Of a DNA stretch of 64,000 bases, positions 44,841-57,550 are shown in pieces. A program made the position numbers and the translations under genes. The notes below the pieces were generated by a model, which had not been told where the DNA came from, made no database searches, and saw nothing but the letters and a program-made list of their open reading frames with translations. The stretch's first letter is position 1. Each line of letters opens with the position of its first letter. Location: the NCBI GenBank assembly GCA_949130495.1, contig OX422216.1, positions 105,655,967-105,719,966 of the forward strand, given 5' to 3'. This DNA is from Sambucus nigra. Taxonomy: Eukaryota; Streptophyta; Magnoliopsida; Dipsacales; Adoxaceae.

Positions 44841-45803
44841 TCATAAGGGTTTAATCTTATTTTTTTTATTTAACAAGACACGACCAAATAAATATGACAT
44901 GTTAATAAGCTGTGGATCACTTTTGCTTTTATAGTATTTTACTTGTGCTTCTAAAGTTTTCACATAATTATTAGTATTGTGAAAGTAGGTATTTACGTAA
45001 TTCATTATATGAATAAAAGAACATTTATTATATTCTCTGTTAAACCAGAGATTATCAAGCATTTTTTGTTGGTCTTCATTTACTGGCAATTTGGACCTGA
45101 ATCTCCGACACAATTTTTTCTTTTTTTTTTACAAACACATTCCAAAAGTGACACGACACGACATAACATAAATCTTCTTTTATTTTTTTAACTAACACGA
45201 TCCAATTAAAATATAACACAGCACGACATGAAATCTCATTCTTACCTAACACGAACACGACTCAAATAAAAGTGACAGGACATGATACGAAATCTCATTT
45301 TTTTTACGTAACATAAACACGGCGTAAAAAAAAGTAACACGACATGACCTAGCACGCTAGTTTAAAACAGGGCGTAAAAAAAGTAAAAAAAAGTATCACG
45401 ACAACACTAGTTTAAAAAAATTTATTTCATTCATATCGTGTTAAGTTTTAATTAGATCGTGCTATATAAATAAAATAAAATAAGATTTTATGTCGTATCG
45501 TGTTAGTTAAAAAATAAAAAATTTTGTCGGGTTGTATCATATCGCTTTTATTTGGATCATGCCTTGTTAAAAAAAAGATTACGTATCGTGATGTATCGTG
45601 TCGCATTTTAATTGGATCGTGTACGGATTTGATTATAAAAATAAGATTTTGCATTTTTTCGTGTCGCTTTTATTTGAGTCGTGTTTGTGTTAGGTAAAAA
45701 ATTTAATTTCATATCATCTCGTAATCCAACACAAACACAATCTAATTACAAAATTACACAATACGAGATGATATGAAATAAAATAATTTTTTACCTAACA
45801 TCG
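44841..45803. repeat. AT-rich foldback with CACGAC/GTCGTG motifs
   Basis: Left half: ACACGAC, AACACGATCCAATTAAA, CACGAACACGACTC. Right half returns the complements: TTTAATTGGATCGTGT, TTTGAGTCGTGTTTGTGTTA. A smaller hairpin closes at about 45704-45780 (TCATATCATCTCGTA against TACGAGATGATATGA). It resembles non-autonomous plant repeats built of the same motif, but clear ends and target duplication are not visible. The left 230 bp may be unrelated flank. Confidence 0.6.
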
Positions 45804-46177
45804 GGAAATCAGATGTCCCGATGTGAATAGGCGGACGCTTAGAATAGCGGATCTCCGATGGGATTGATAAGTTAGAGCAGTGGGTATAGGCTCGTTTTAA
45901 TTACATACGGCTATAGAAGCACTAAGTATAATGTGACGTTAGAGTCAACCTTACGACCGAAGTAGCGTTGTAACATGGGGAGATTCATATAAGCTTATGG
46001 TGAAGCTAGTACGTTTGAGCACACGCCTTGAGATAGGTATAATATGGTAGGGGACCATTGTGTTAGCACCTTTCGACTTTGGTGTACTAGGACGTAGTGT
46101 AATTAGCGATCCTAGGTTGGTGGTGCAGATTATATCCGAATTTCGAGGGCGAAATTTCGTTGTAAGGGGGGGGAGTA
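45804..46177 (+). repeat. 3' internal end of an LTR retrotransposon (copy of 62112-62484)
   Basis: Nearly identical to 62112-62484: GATGTGAATAGGCGGACG through TTCGAGGGCGAAATTTCG and a G run, the usual end of the internal region in this group. Its presence before the first LTR means that LTR is preceded by internal sequence rather than a target site. Confidence 0.85.
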
Positions 46178-47808
46178 TGTAACATCCCGCACTTTTGGGG
46201 ATTTTTAAATTACATTAGTGGGCGTAATTTGGAGATTAAGGGAAATCCTGTGAATAGAAATTTTGGGATTTATGAACATTTGATTATTACTAATGTTTGT
46301 TTCATTTACTTTTGAAACTAAGTAAATGAGTTGGATTATTTTAATTACATGTCGCAGTTGGGTAAAGCGACAACGGATAATATTTTAAATTGGAAAAACC
46401 CGTATCGAGATGTGTTGGGTTTAATTAGCGAATTGAAGTTAAGTGACTCGGATGGAGATTTCGAGTGCGCGGTTATTTTTAGAATGGACAAGATAGTCAG
46501 AATAGAGTATCCGGGGGTAGTGTTCAGGTTCCGAGAGTTTTTGGGCTAATAGGAACTCATAATTGAGTAAACGAGTCATTTTTGGGTTTAATAAGGGATA
46601 AACCCTTATTTCTCCCTATAAAAGGCACGGGAGAGGGAAAGAAAGAAAGGAAAAGAGAGAGAAGAGGAAAGGAAGAGAGAGAAGAGGAAGAAAAGAGAGA
46701 TTTCGGCCAAACTTCGTGGGATTCGACTCGAGATCGTCGAATTTTATCCCCGAGGCAAGTGTTTACTTGCTTATTTCTTTTAAAGCATAGATCTCATATT
46801 ATAGTTGGTAGTGATAAACCACAAAGGTTTTTGGAATGGGTCTTCGTGAACCAAAATGGGTTTTCGAAAAGTTTAACGGATTAACCCCGAAAGATATCCA
46901 AATTGGAAAACTTAGGATTTAATCGAAATTTGTTATTGGTTATGGGTTCTAGGATGTTTAGAACCCTTTTTATGTGTGTATATGTAGTTGATTGAGGTTG
47001 GAGGACGTTAGTAGAGGAGATAAAAGTTTGGGGGAAGCTTTAATGGCCGAATTAGCTTATCGGAGAAGAAGCTGTCCGGGTCGATCGATCGATCAATGGC
47101 CCAGGGTCGATCGATCGATGGCCCAGTATTTTTGATAATTTCGGCTAGGGTTGTTTAAATGGGATAAATTCCGATTTAGTTGTCTTTAGTTTATTTATTT
47201 GAGTAAATAAGTACTCATTTAGGAATTAAACATCTAGTCACTGGGGGATAATTGTAGGGACTAGGAGGGTGCTAAGATTTTGTGGCACTAAAAATATTTT
47301 TTCGAGGAAAATAAATGGATTAAGAAATTAAAAGGTTGGGGTTCCTAAAATAGAGTGGGGACCTCTAAATTAAATTTTGAGTGAAATGTAAACTTTGAGT
47401 TCATGGAAAATAGGATCCCCGACTAATTTAATTGGGGGGTCTTTGGGATGAGTAACACTCGAGGGAGTATTTTGTCGCGCGATTATACATAGATAATGTA
47501 AGCATATGCAGGCTATAGTTGAGTAAATCCTATGAGGCGACTAGGATGGAATTTGGGTTATAGGCTAAAGATAAGTCAAGGTATGCTTATTAAATGGTTA
47601 TGAATTGAGATATTTGGAGAGTATATAAATCCCTAACAGTGGTCAAGGTGCGAGGTATATTTATGTAAGAGAATACTTATGGGATTAGTATTTAAGTAGG
47701 AGAATACTTAAATATCACTATGAGATTGGCAATTATAGCCATGTATACATTTGAGGAGGGATAAATATACATATATACGATGTGATTATAGTATATTTTA
47801 TATGATAC

Positions 47809-47810
<2 letters not shown>
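46178..47810 (+). repeat. First LTR of element C, left part
   Basis: Starts TGTAACATCCCG; matches 62485-64000 base for base in spacing. It includes GGGTCGATCGATCGAT palindromes (47077-47130) and ends in a TA microsatellite where the virus-containing segment begins. Confidence 0.9.
47077..47130. repeat. Palindromic GATCGATCGATC cluster in LTR C
   Basis: GGTCGATCGATCGATCAATGG followed by GGTCGATCGATCGATGG, both self-complementary. The same block is at 63385-63432 in the second LTR, unchanged. Confidence 0.88.

Positions 47811-47878
<68 letters not shown>
47811..47878. repeat. (TA)n(GA)n microsatellite left of the virus
   Basis: About 21 TA units, then about 12 GA units. A matching (TA)n(GT)n tract at 57741-57790 lies on the other side of the viral segment. 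Confidence 0.95.
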
Positions 47879-48052
47879 TGGATCTAGTGCGGACCTTGTT
47901 TGCGGACTAAGTATGCGTACTAGCTACAGTCCAAAACTTACCTAGGGACCACCTTTGTCTTTATATGTTTTCTTCTTTTTCTAAAATTTTAGGGAATAGA
48001 ATTTTCTACCCCACTATTTTCTAAAGTCTTTTAAGCTTATTTTAAAACTTAA

Positions 48053-48784
48053 TTAATCTGGAAGTCTAATTATAGAAGTTTCAGGGCTACTGCTACTTCT
48101 TAAGCTTCTTCCGTCACTATCGTACTGGGATTCTGAATAGCGAGGATTATCTATATAAATTGTTTCTTCAGGAAGTCTAGAATTTGAAAGAGGTTTTGAT
48201 GGAAAATATTCTAGTCTTAAATACCTTATACGGTATCGTGGGTTTATCTGCCTAGTTTCTTTATATATTTGATTAATAATATCAATTATATCGTTATTTA
48301 TAAATTCGTCTAAATTATTATCACCATAAGATGACAAAAATCTACGGTATGTTCTAGGGGTAGCTGTCTCTACATTTTTAAGGAGATGACGGATTCCTCC
48401 TGCTCTAATTAAAGTAGCCTTTGTTTCAGCTAACCTTTTACGTCTAACAAATTTTAATACGTCTATGTTGTCTTCAAGTATTCTAGTGTATTCTTGATAT
48501 TTTTCGGGTCTTGATAGTTCTTCTGCAAAATCTTCAGTTCTTAATTTTTATCTAAAGAGATCACGGATCCCTGTTCTAATTATTTCTATTCTAGGTACTT
48601 CTCTTCCTAACCACTCAATGATCTGGTCTATATATTTAAAAGTACCACCTGCGTATACTAAAGCAGATTCTATTAGTTCTTTATCTTTAGTGTCTGTAAG
48701 AGTCCAGTCTTGAATTTCTCTAGTCAAGTCTAAACTTGTTTGATTAACAAATTCTAAAAAGTCTTTAGCGATTTGTAAGCTCAT
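48053..48784 (-). pseudogene. Viral reading frame of unknown function between TATA box and primer site
   Basis: About 243 codons starting MSLQIAKDFLEFVN, with one in-frame stop at 48550-48548 and no frameshift. The sequence is rich in Ile, Glu and Arg, with a Ser/Arg-rich C-terminus. I do not recognise a domain. In the circular viral map it would lie downstream of the TATA box at 49354 and upstream of the primer site. Confidence 0.6.
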
Positions 48785-48789
48785 ATAAG

Positions 48790-49630
48790 ATTTTTCTTAA
48801 AGAAATAATATGTAAAAATAGTTAAGGGTTTGGTTCGAGTTATACCTTCCTTCTGGTCTGCAATATCTTTATCTTCTTCCCTTTGTCTCTTTAGCCTTAT
48901 CACTATTCTTCTCCGATCTCGGCCTCCTACAACTCTCTCTTTATGTGTCGCACCTCAATCCACTACTTTGGCGGTTGACCCGTTTCCTGCCTGTATGCCT
49001 TCACCCCTAATGCCCACCTGGCTAACGGCTCACGGCTGATCGGCACCTGACGGTGGATCACCAGTATAACACCTTGTGTGCTACACCAGAGGTTCTACAC
49101 AATAGTACTCTATGAACAGAAAGTTGGAGACAATTTGAAAAATAATAACAACTTAACATAAGAGATTTTTGGAAAAGAAAACACTTTTATTGCATAGCAT
49201 AAGTAAATACAACTCTCCCCTCTCCCCTAACTATGAGAGGTTTACTCGCTCATATACATATTACTCTCTACAAGCATACTTTCTCTAATAGTCTAACAAT
49301 CTCTCACTCTCTAACTCCTGATCCCTAAAACCTAAATGGACGCTCCCTTTTATAGATCAAGGGTACTACAAAATGACTGGTAACCGGTTACCAAAAGCAA
49401 TCCGGTTGAAAGCATTAATTATTAAAGCACTACTGTCTTCAGAATCTTATCAGCTGGGTCTACAAGCTTTTATCGTCTTTTAATAATTTGGGGGGACCTC
49501 TTTCTTTATAAAAGGAAAGGCGTGCCAAGTCTTCATCATAGTCTTGTCATTTTGTAATAATGCAAGAGCATCAAACAAAGTTTTCGTCTTTTTCATCAGT
49601 CTGGTGGCCTATGTGGGGCAGGCATCCTTT
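48790..49630 (-). promoter_or_regulatory. Viral intergenic region with candidate promoter
   Basis: Non-coding between the two 3' frames. On the minus strand TATAAAAGG stands at 49354-49346 and a weaker TATAAAGA at 49510-49503. A palindrome GGTAACCGGTTACC lies at 49379-49392. A GC-rich stretch at about 48950-49060 could fold. The assignment is by position and motif only. Confidence 0.5.
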
Positions 49631-49634
49631 TGCT

Positions 49635-50909
49635 TTAGGCAAACGATTCTTCCGTCTTTAATAATTCATCCACCACTGAGGGACCCTTCTTTGTCGTGTC
49701 TGTGTCTTCTTCTGCCTTGTCCTGGTTTGGGAGGGTATTGTTAAAAAACTCATCAATGAGGCCTACCGTTCTAAGGTTGGCTGGCAAAGCTATCTCTACC
49801 ATTTTTTTGGATTCTTTTTTGAGCCTTCCATTGAATGGCTCATCAACTTGGATTATTAGGTCTTCTTTGTGGTAGGCAGTGTACCACCTGTCTTCTCCTG
49901 TTAATAACTCCATGATTTCAATTGTCTCCGTGGCTTGAGCGATCTGGAGCTTGGACTTATCAATAATTAAATCTTTAATCTCCTCTTCTGATAGGATCTC
50001 AACATCTTCAAATGTATAATTAGAAAATCTAACAAGTATAAATCCTTCCACTCTCATTCCTGTGCAGGAACTTGGAGCAATCTGATAGATTCTAGCAAAT
50101 AAAGGAAGGAAATCTTCTACCTTTTTAATATACTCATGGACTATTTTTCCAAGAGCAACAGAGTCTTCTATAGTCTCGATTTGGATGAGTCCGATGAACC
50201 CATAGTCTGCTAAGGTTATCTGGGCAATTTTCGCTTTCCCAGCAAGATAAATCTTTGGAACATCTTTGAAGAAACCTTTCATTATTAAAGCATCTTCATT
50301 AGTCTCAGATAATAACATATTGAAATGTTCAGTAATGCTATTAGATTCTTTCTTATAGTCTTTTGTTAATGGAAGATTATTATGACCAAATGGTATAACA
50401 ATCTTAGTCTTAAAAGTCTTTTTCTAATAACAAAAATTATCAGTGGGTCTAGTTTTGGAGGATTCTCCAAGAGTCTGAGCATAGGTTTGAGTCTGTAGTC
50501 TAGGTATAGCAGTACCACTGAGTTGGGTAACTGTAAGTCTTTGAGTCCTCATAAATCTGGCAATAGCTACCAAATTTTATTTAAACTCGATCCAAAGTCT
50601 ATTCTTCACGTTCCACCATATGGCATCTATAAGGGTATTTTTGTCTTCTAAAAATTCTCGTCTAAATTTGATCAGGTCTGGATATCTTTGATCGGGTCTA
50701 TACTGGGGAAAATACATCTTCCCAATGAGTCTATTTTGAGAAATAATCTCTTGTCTAGATTTTCCAGGAGGAACTAAGATATCATCAAAGTTCTCTAGGA
50801 TTGGTCTTTCTTGAGAGTCTTGAATATGAGTCGATCTTTGCGTTACACCAGCATTTGGTTTTACGCGTCTAAGATAGTCTGCAACGTCTTCCCTGTTTAG
50901 TCTATTCGT
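49635..50909 (-). pseudogene. Viral C-terminal region or second ORF, unrecognised
   Basis: In the same frame as the RNase H region, after a TGA at 50912-50910. It has stops at 50579-50577 and 50426-50424, then an open stretch of 227 codons (50318-49635). Sequence includes KIYLAGKAKIAQITLADYG and ends in an acidic tail. It could be a separate protein (florendoviruses are reported to have a second ORF; other genera have a transactivator), or an extension of the polyprotein. I cannot assign a function. Confidence 0.55.
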
Positions 50910-52386
50910 TCAAGAGGAACTCATGTCTTCTAGGTCTTCTGTTTGCAACATAAAACATGAAATTATATTAGTGTTAGCAAACATTGGCTCTCTTGATATT
51001 ATATCTGGAATGGTGTTTTTACTTCCCTTAACATGTATAACAGAGAAGTCATAACCATTAAGCAATTGCTGCCATCTAATTAATCTATTAGTCCTTGATT
51101 TGGATAAGTCTAAGTTTCTAAATTTTACCGCATAAGAAGAGTCAGTATAAACAGTAAAATATTTAGGTCTTAGGAATAGCATATATTTTTCTATTGCCCT
51201 TACTATGGCTAAAACTTCTTTTTTATGGGCAGTGTATCTTGTTTCTGGATCTGTAAAGGTTCCAGAACTATGTCTACAAAGTTTCTTCTTTTTTGTCTGA
51301 TGATCAATGGCAAAGTATACTGCTCCCCATTATTTATCAGAAGCATCTGTTTCTACTATAAACTGGTCTTCTGCATTAGGCAGTTCAAGTAAAGGAATGT
51401 TCTTAACTGCATCTTTAATTTGTCTTATTACTTCAAAATCATATTTAGTCCAATAAAAGGGATTAGTTTTGTCTGTTCCTTTTAATTTGGATGTTAAGCT
51501 TTGTCTTTTTGAAGCAAGGTCTTTAATAAAGTCTGCAGCACAATTAAGCAATCCTGAAAATGATTGTAATTGTTTTCTATCTTTGAGTTGGTCTGGGAAC
51601 TCAAGAATCTTTTTGGTTATGTGTTCTGCTAAGGATAATTTTCGTTTATCAATATGCATTCCCACAAAGTCTATTTCAGTCTGAAATAATTGCATTTTTC
51701 TTTCGGAAATAACAATATCATGTTTGCCTAATTCTAAAATAATCTTTTTAAAATGGTCTACATGCTCTATCTCAGTCTTACTGGCTACAAGAATATCATC
51801 TATGTAAACAAGACAAAATTCTGAATAATGTCTAAATACATTATCCATTCTTCTTTAAAAAACTTGAGGAGCATTCAAGTATCCAAATGGCATGACTAGC
51901 CATTTGTATTTTCCTTGGGGCACACTAAAGGTTATCCAAGTAATACTGTCTGGATGCATCTTAATTTGCCAGAAGCCTGATTTGTAATCAAACTTACTGA
52001 ATATAATTCCATCTTCAATCAAATTGATTAAATTATTCTTGTCTGGTATCTTATAAGAATCAAATTCACAATTCTTATTTAATTGTCTATAATCTATAAC
52101 TATGCGTCTTTTTCCTCTTTTATGTTCAGATTCATTTTGAACATAGAAGGCTAAGCTATTATGTCTACTTTTACTTTCTCTAATAATGCCTAACTTAAGC
52201 ATTTCGTCTATGTCTTTCTTGAATTCTTCCCTATCTTCTTGTGAGTATCCTTTCTTATAGGTTCCACCATTAATAGTGGCATCTGGGTTAATAGGGATGA
52301 TTTCACAATAGCTTTGGTCTTTATCCCACTTAGCAATGAGATTTTCTCCTAAAGTAGGCTTTGCTAATTGCCTAATCTTTTTTTTT
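50910..52386 (-). pseudogene. Viral reverse transcriptase and RNase H
   Basis: RT contains RRIVIDYRQLN, FSKFDYKSGFWQIKM, MPFGYLNAP and the intact active-site box YIDD at 51806-51795. RNase H has ETDASDK (about 51340) and TVYTDSSYAV (about 51150). The frame is open apart from stops at 51857-51855 and 51332-51330. It joins the upstream frame through a shift at the 9-nt A run (minus strand) at 52386-52378. Confidence 0.92.
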
Positions 52387-53605
52387 CTACTTCTATATCC
52401 ATTTTCTTCTGTTTGGATATAGCTTGAACCTGTAATAAGGTATGTTGGGCATGATCTAAAATGTCTTGTTGTATAAGCGCTATTTGCTTATAACACTTTT
52501 GGTCTGGACACTTACACTCTTTTTGTAAGGGTTTAGTAATGTCTAGGGCTTCTTGTTGGGTTGTAGGTCTAGGTCCACCATGCTCAGCTGAAGAACTCTG
52601 ATGTTTAAGGGGTCTATAATTGGGTTTGACCTGCATAAGGTCAAAGGCAGTCTTATGATCTATGAGAGGGGCTTTAATATTAAATTCCTCTTGATCACTA
52701 ATTAATATCTTATCGTTATACTAAGCATAAGGATGATATTTACTAATAAAGTCTTGTCCTAAAATAATGTTTCATGTGAAACTAGGACGATGATCCATTA
52801 TCCAAAATCGATGATTAACGGTTTTGTTGGTCTGATTTCCTAATTTAAAATAAATAGGAATAGTCTGGAAATATAAGGTAAATAGATCTCCATTCGCCAC
52901 TTTACCATAGATTTCTTGAGTACTTTCTAAAAAATAGTCTTCAGGGAAGGCATTAGCCTTGCAAATACTCTGAGAGCACCCTGTATCTATAAAGGCTGAA
53001 AGTCTTTTAAGATAATCTTTATGTTGAACAAATAATTCTATGAAACAAGCATGTGGTTTAGTAGAAATTCTCTTTCCTTTGGAGTCTTCATTTTCTTGCA
53101 ATCTTTTGGCTATATTCCTATCAATGTCTTGATAATATGTTTTTATGTCTAAGTCTATTTGAGCGTCATACTGACTAGTATAAATTGCTCTAAATCTAGT
53201 TTTCCAACAGTCTTCATGGTAGTGTAATTGACAAATAACACAAACCATAAATAACTCTGTCTGTATAATCTCAAAGCATTCTACGCATCTAAAGTCTTTC
53301 TTACTACATTTAATTTCAAATGTACAATAATGTCTTTTATCAAAATAGCATCTAGGTATATAGGCTAGTAATTCAGGATTACTAACTGTCCATATTTTCT
53401 TTAAAAAGGGGCTTAATATACACTTATACCAAGCGTCTTCAAAGTCTATATATTCATCATCTGGATCTTCTTGATTAGTCTGCATTATATACAAGTCTAG
53501 AGTATCCTGAGAGTCTTCATACTCATCAGTGTCACTATAGTCTTCTGAATCACTGTTTGTGTATACACTATAGATACTAGTATTATCATCATCTTATATG
53601 TCTGA
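52387..53605 (-). pseudogene. Viral Cys/His cluster and aspartic protease
   Basis: A cluster spaced CX2C-X11-CX2C-X2-H-X-H-X2-C lies at about 53287-53207, after the coat-protein knuckle. The aspartic protease motif AFIDTGCSQS is at about 52995-52966, followed by a region ending NIILGQDF. Stops interrupt at 53596, 52774 and 52723. The downstream linker has another Cys group (KCPDQKC) near 52520. Confidence 0.8.
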
Positions 53606-53699
53606 TATTTCTATAGCATATAAGATATCTAATTCTTCTTGATTTGCATAGTCTAATATTGTATTAATAATCTTAATACTTTCTTTATCCTTCTTATTA

Positions 53700-55372
53700 G
53701 GGCAGTCTTTAGCAAAGTGTCCTTCTTTTCCGCAAGTCTAACATTCTTTGGTGGCAGTCTTAGATTGAGTTATATCTTTTTCCTTCCTATAATTAGGAAC
53801 CTTCTTATACTTACTAGTATTCTTCTTAAAGTATCTTCTTTGGTTAAATCTATTTTTCTTAGTCTTGGGATTCTTTTCCCTAAAGGTAGTAGATTGTCTA
53901 AATTTATACTTCTTTGGCAATCCTAAAGGTCTAGTCTTAAACTTCCTATGTTTCCATTCTAATTTCTTTTTGAATTTCTTAGATTCACTTCCACATCCCC
54001 ATTGGATTGGAGCGATGTCTCTTTCGTCTTTTATTGGAGGGATCTGCTTGAAAGTTTCTTCTATCAACTTTCCTTGAGTTATATTACGTCTCTTAGATAT
54101 GATATAGTCTTTGGCGAAATTGATTCTTTCACCAAGGGAGTTGTTCTTAACTCCAGCTACTCCTGGCCAATTCCTATATTCATTAATTAGGATTTGTCCT
54201 ATGGCAGGTATCTTTCTAAAGTATTCGTCTTTTAAGGTCTCTCCAAATTCTTTAATTTGGTAATATAGTTGTTCGTAACTATTGCTATATTCATTTATCT
54301 TATCTAATTTGCAAATGCTAAGGAGGGCTAACTTAGTTTTTGCTAGGTCTTGTTCATTGATCTGAGCTAGATGTCCAGTTCCAATGAATTCTGAAGTGAA
54401 CAATTGAATATATTCTTCAATTGATCTTTCTTCTAAATTTTCTTTCATCTTCTCAACCTTAGCTAAGGAGTCTTCGTCTGTAGCTTTTCTTAAACTATCT
54501 AAGTAGTCTTTTATAATACCACGAATGGATTGCTCAGCGTATTGTTTACATGAACTTGCATCCCATTATTCATTAGATGCAAAACACATGTTCATCTGAT
54601 TACGCCATTCATCTAAGGCTTTCTTCCTATCTTGAACATTGTCTAAATTAAGGTATATACCTACTGGATTTATGGCTTGGCTTGCCATTGTCTTAACAGG
54701 AGTGAAACTCTTGTCACTAGTTGGAAATTCTTTTATATAATCAGGTTTAGTCTTTACTACGATGCTTGAGTATATAAGAATATTTATTCCTATTGGTTTA
54801 CTAAAAAGTCTCGGACTGTCTTCTAGCCTACTACTACTTCCTATCTCTTGTTTACTAGGTTCTACTTGTGTAGCTAGCATTAGTCTTTGTTCTCCTTCTT
54901 CTATTAGTTTTAAGTTTCTAAGAAGTTCTTTTGTATTCTTAGATTCTTTTAATTTTAATATGTGGTCTTGGGCTAACATATTAAATCTTTCTCTTTCTTG
55001 AAATCTAGCAGAATGACTTTTCTTAAGGTTATCTTTAAATGTCTTTATATCCAATTCTGAGGGCTCATGTCCAAAGTTTTGGATCCTAGCTTTTTCTTTA
55101 ATTAAGTCTTTTTGTTCAAATGATCTTCTAGGTCTAATTACTGGGGCTTGTCTTAGTAAACTAGCACTAGTCTTACTACTACATTCTCCTTCTGAAGAAT
55201 CATTGATTATGGCTTCTCCCATATTCCTAAATCTAATTTCTTCGGTTTGGATATTCTTATTGATAATCTTAGGGGGACCAAACTGGATGGTAACATTTCC
55301 AGTGACGTCGTCTTGATTAATAAACAATGGTTTATTTTGTATGGTCTTAGTTTCTTGAAATTCTGGCAATTG
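53700..55372 (-). pseudogene. Viral coat protein region with CCHC zinc knuckle
   Basis: Follows the movement protein in the same frame after a TAG at 55375-55373. It has an acidic/Ser-rich N-terminal part, a central region rich in aromatic and charged residues (YSNSYEQLYYQIKEF), a strongly basic stretch (KKFKKKLEWKHRKFK) and a knuckle TCGKEGHFAKDCP at about 53736-53700. The first Cys-containing position of the knuckle is next to a TAG at 53740-53738. A further stop is at 54568-54566. Confidence 0.8.
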
Positions 55373-56038
55373 CTAGAGGGTCTTAGCTTTCTCTTTCATA
55401 GGTCCAGTATTCCTAATACTGTAAGTATGATTATAGTCTGAAACATTGGTTCTAACTAAGATTTCTTCATTAAGTCTACCGCTAGGAATTCCCGATTGCA
55501 TTCCTTCATAAGGAAATTGGGAGAACTTCACATAGCTTTGGAATTCTCTATTTATATTAGCGTCTGGGATAATATAGTCTTCATAGCCACTAGCATATAA
55601 GATTAACTTAAAATGTTTGGCTGTGTCTACGGTTACTATAAATGCCGGAATGACATTAAAGTATCCTATATTGTCTGACATTTCTAATTGGACTATCCCA
55701 ATAAGGCTTTTTTCAAAATCTTTCCATCTTTTGTCTACTAAACAACATAATATGTTAATATTATTCGGAGGTCTATGTAATCCTTGGATTCTTGCTTGAA
55801 AGAGTTCAAAGGTTAAGAATTGGAACTTCCTATCATTTCCTCTTGATCTAAGCCATTCTGAGTCAAATACTTGAAGCTCAGTATAAGATTTGTCTAACAC
55901 ATGATTTCTACAATGGTAGGTCATGTTATAATTGGGAGTCTTGGGAGTGGCACCTTCTTTAAACAAGTCTATGTATCTAACGGCTAGAAGTTGTCCATTA
56001 TGAATGGAATCTTCAATAATCTTCCAATCAACTTCACC
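55373..56038 (-). pseudogene. Viral movement protein (30K superfamily)
   Basis: Frame open from just after the TGA at 56041-56039 to the TAG at 55375. It contains YHCRNHVLDKSYTE, a hydrophobic core with IPAFIVTVDTAKHF and LILYASGYEDYIIPD, consistent with caulimovirid movement proteins that line plasmodesmata for cell-to-cell spread. Family call is by pattern recognition. Confidence 0.75.
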
Positions 56039-57512
56039 TCATTCTTTCCATTGGAGAGGATTGGTGAAATTTCTCTCTTTCCACCATGTCCTAACATTGG
56101 AGGATGAATCCTTAAGTCTTTGGAGCATATGATTACTCTGTCCAATATTTAGGATAAAGCTAACTATCTTGTTAGTTTTATCTAGTCCGTCATTTATGAC
56201 TCGTCTACCTATGGTATTCTTTTCTCTGGTTTCTATAGGAGGGGTTTCTCTAAATTTACAAGTGGTTACCTGTTTTTGTTCAAGTCTTTTTTCAATTTTT
56301 TCTAAGAAGTCTGAATAATCCTTTTGTCTTTTTATCTGGTTAAGGATTTCTTCTTTAAAATTCTTGTTCTCCTTTCTAGTCTTTTCAGAATTTTCTTCAC
56401 TATGTCTAGCTAGAGAATTAACGATGGTTTTACCAACATTAGTAATATAGTCTTTTACTTCGTTATCTTTTTCTTGTTGTTGCATAGTTCTAACTTCTAT
56501 GGCTTCTACAGTTTTCTCAATTTTATCTAAACGAGTTAGAATAAAAGGAGAGTCTATTTCTGCTTGAGATGGTCTATTATATACGGCCTTAATTCCGTTT
56601 ATAATTTCTGCATATTTTTCTTCTACTTGGGCCATATCTAGTCTAAGTTCATTAATAATACTATCCATCTTAGATAGATTATGTCTTTCCATATTATTAA
56701 GGTAATTTTCTAAATTCTGTTGGAATTTAACAAAGTATGTATAGAAGGTAGTTAATCCTTCTGTCTTAGCCTTTAAGTCTAAATGCAAGTCTTTAACAAA
56801 ACTACTATTATAATCTTGGGTAGCTGCTATGGATGTAGAAATTAAATTCAATCTTTCTAATATAAGTCTAGTTGCTTTTGCCGCATTGGCAATCTCATTT
56901 TAATTTATCTTGTAATAAAATCTATCATCATTTATCTTTTCTAAAATTCTTTGATAAAATTCTGATAAAGTCTGAATGGAGAGGTCTCTAGGTACCTCAT
57001 TTCAGTTTGATCTAACCATCTCCATTAGGAAGATAACTATCTAGTCTAGGGATAAGCTTAGCTTGTTCTTTGGTAAGTTTAATTAACTCACTGTCTTGAT
57101 TTTTAATTAAAGTCTTAATTTCTAAAATGTCTTTGTTAAGGACTTCTATATGATTAGTCTTAATATTTATTTCTTATAAAACTGGTACTAAGTCTATTGG
57201 GATTTGATTATCTATATGTAATAATCTTTTAGAGATATTTTTTATCTCCGTTTCTTGGGTTTGAGTGTCTTTTATTAATTATCTTAATATAAGGAGTATA
57301 CACTTATTTTGGTCTATTATGCTATTAATAGCACTAGCAGTGACTTGTCTACTGTATGCGTGTTTGGCTGGGATATGTTCAATATGTGAACAACCGTCTA
57401 TGTGTACGGTTAAACAACCTTCTGAGTCTAAATCAGTTATGGGTATAGGTTGGTAGTCTGGGTTGGATCCAAAAATATCTTGGTAAATGCGAGGGATAAA
57501 TCCCAAGGGCAT
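56039..57512 (-). pseudogene. Viral N-terminal coiled-coil region
   Basis: From MPLGFIPRIYQ at 57512, 39 bp after the primer site, to the movement protein. Heptad-like Leu/Ile/Lys/Glu-rich stretches dominate (for example IKNISKRLLHIDNQ and KMDSIINELRLDMAQVEEK), indicating a long coiled coil. Four in-frame stops (57281, 57176, 57014, 56902) and one frame change near 57010 occur. Its size, about 490 codons before the movement protein, is unusual from what I recall of petuviruses. Confidence 0.65.
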
Positions 57513-57550
57513 TAAAGTCTTTTTACTTTTGGTCTAAAAGGAACGTCTTA

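Noticed and set aside
46582..46884. Two near-identical 100-residue frames here and at 62889-63191
   Set aside because: They are the same place in the two LTRs of element C; Lys/Arg/Glu-rich reading of GA-rich DNA with no recognised domain.
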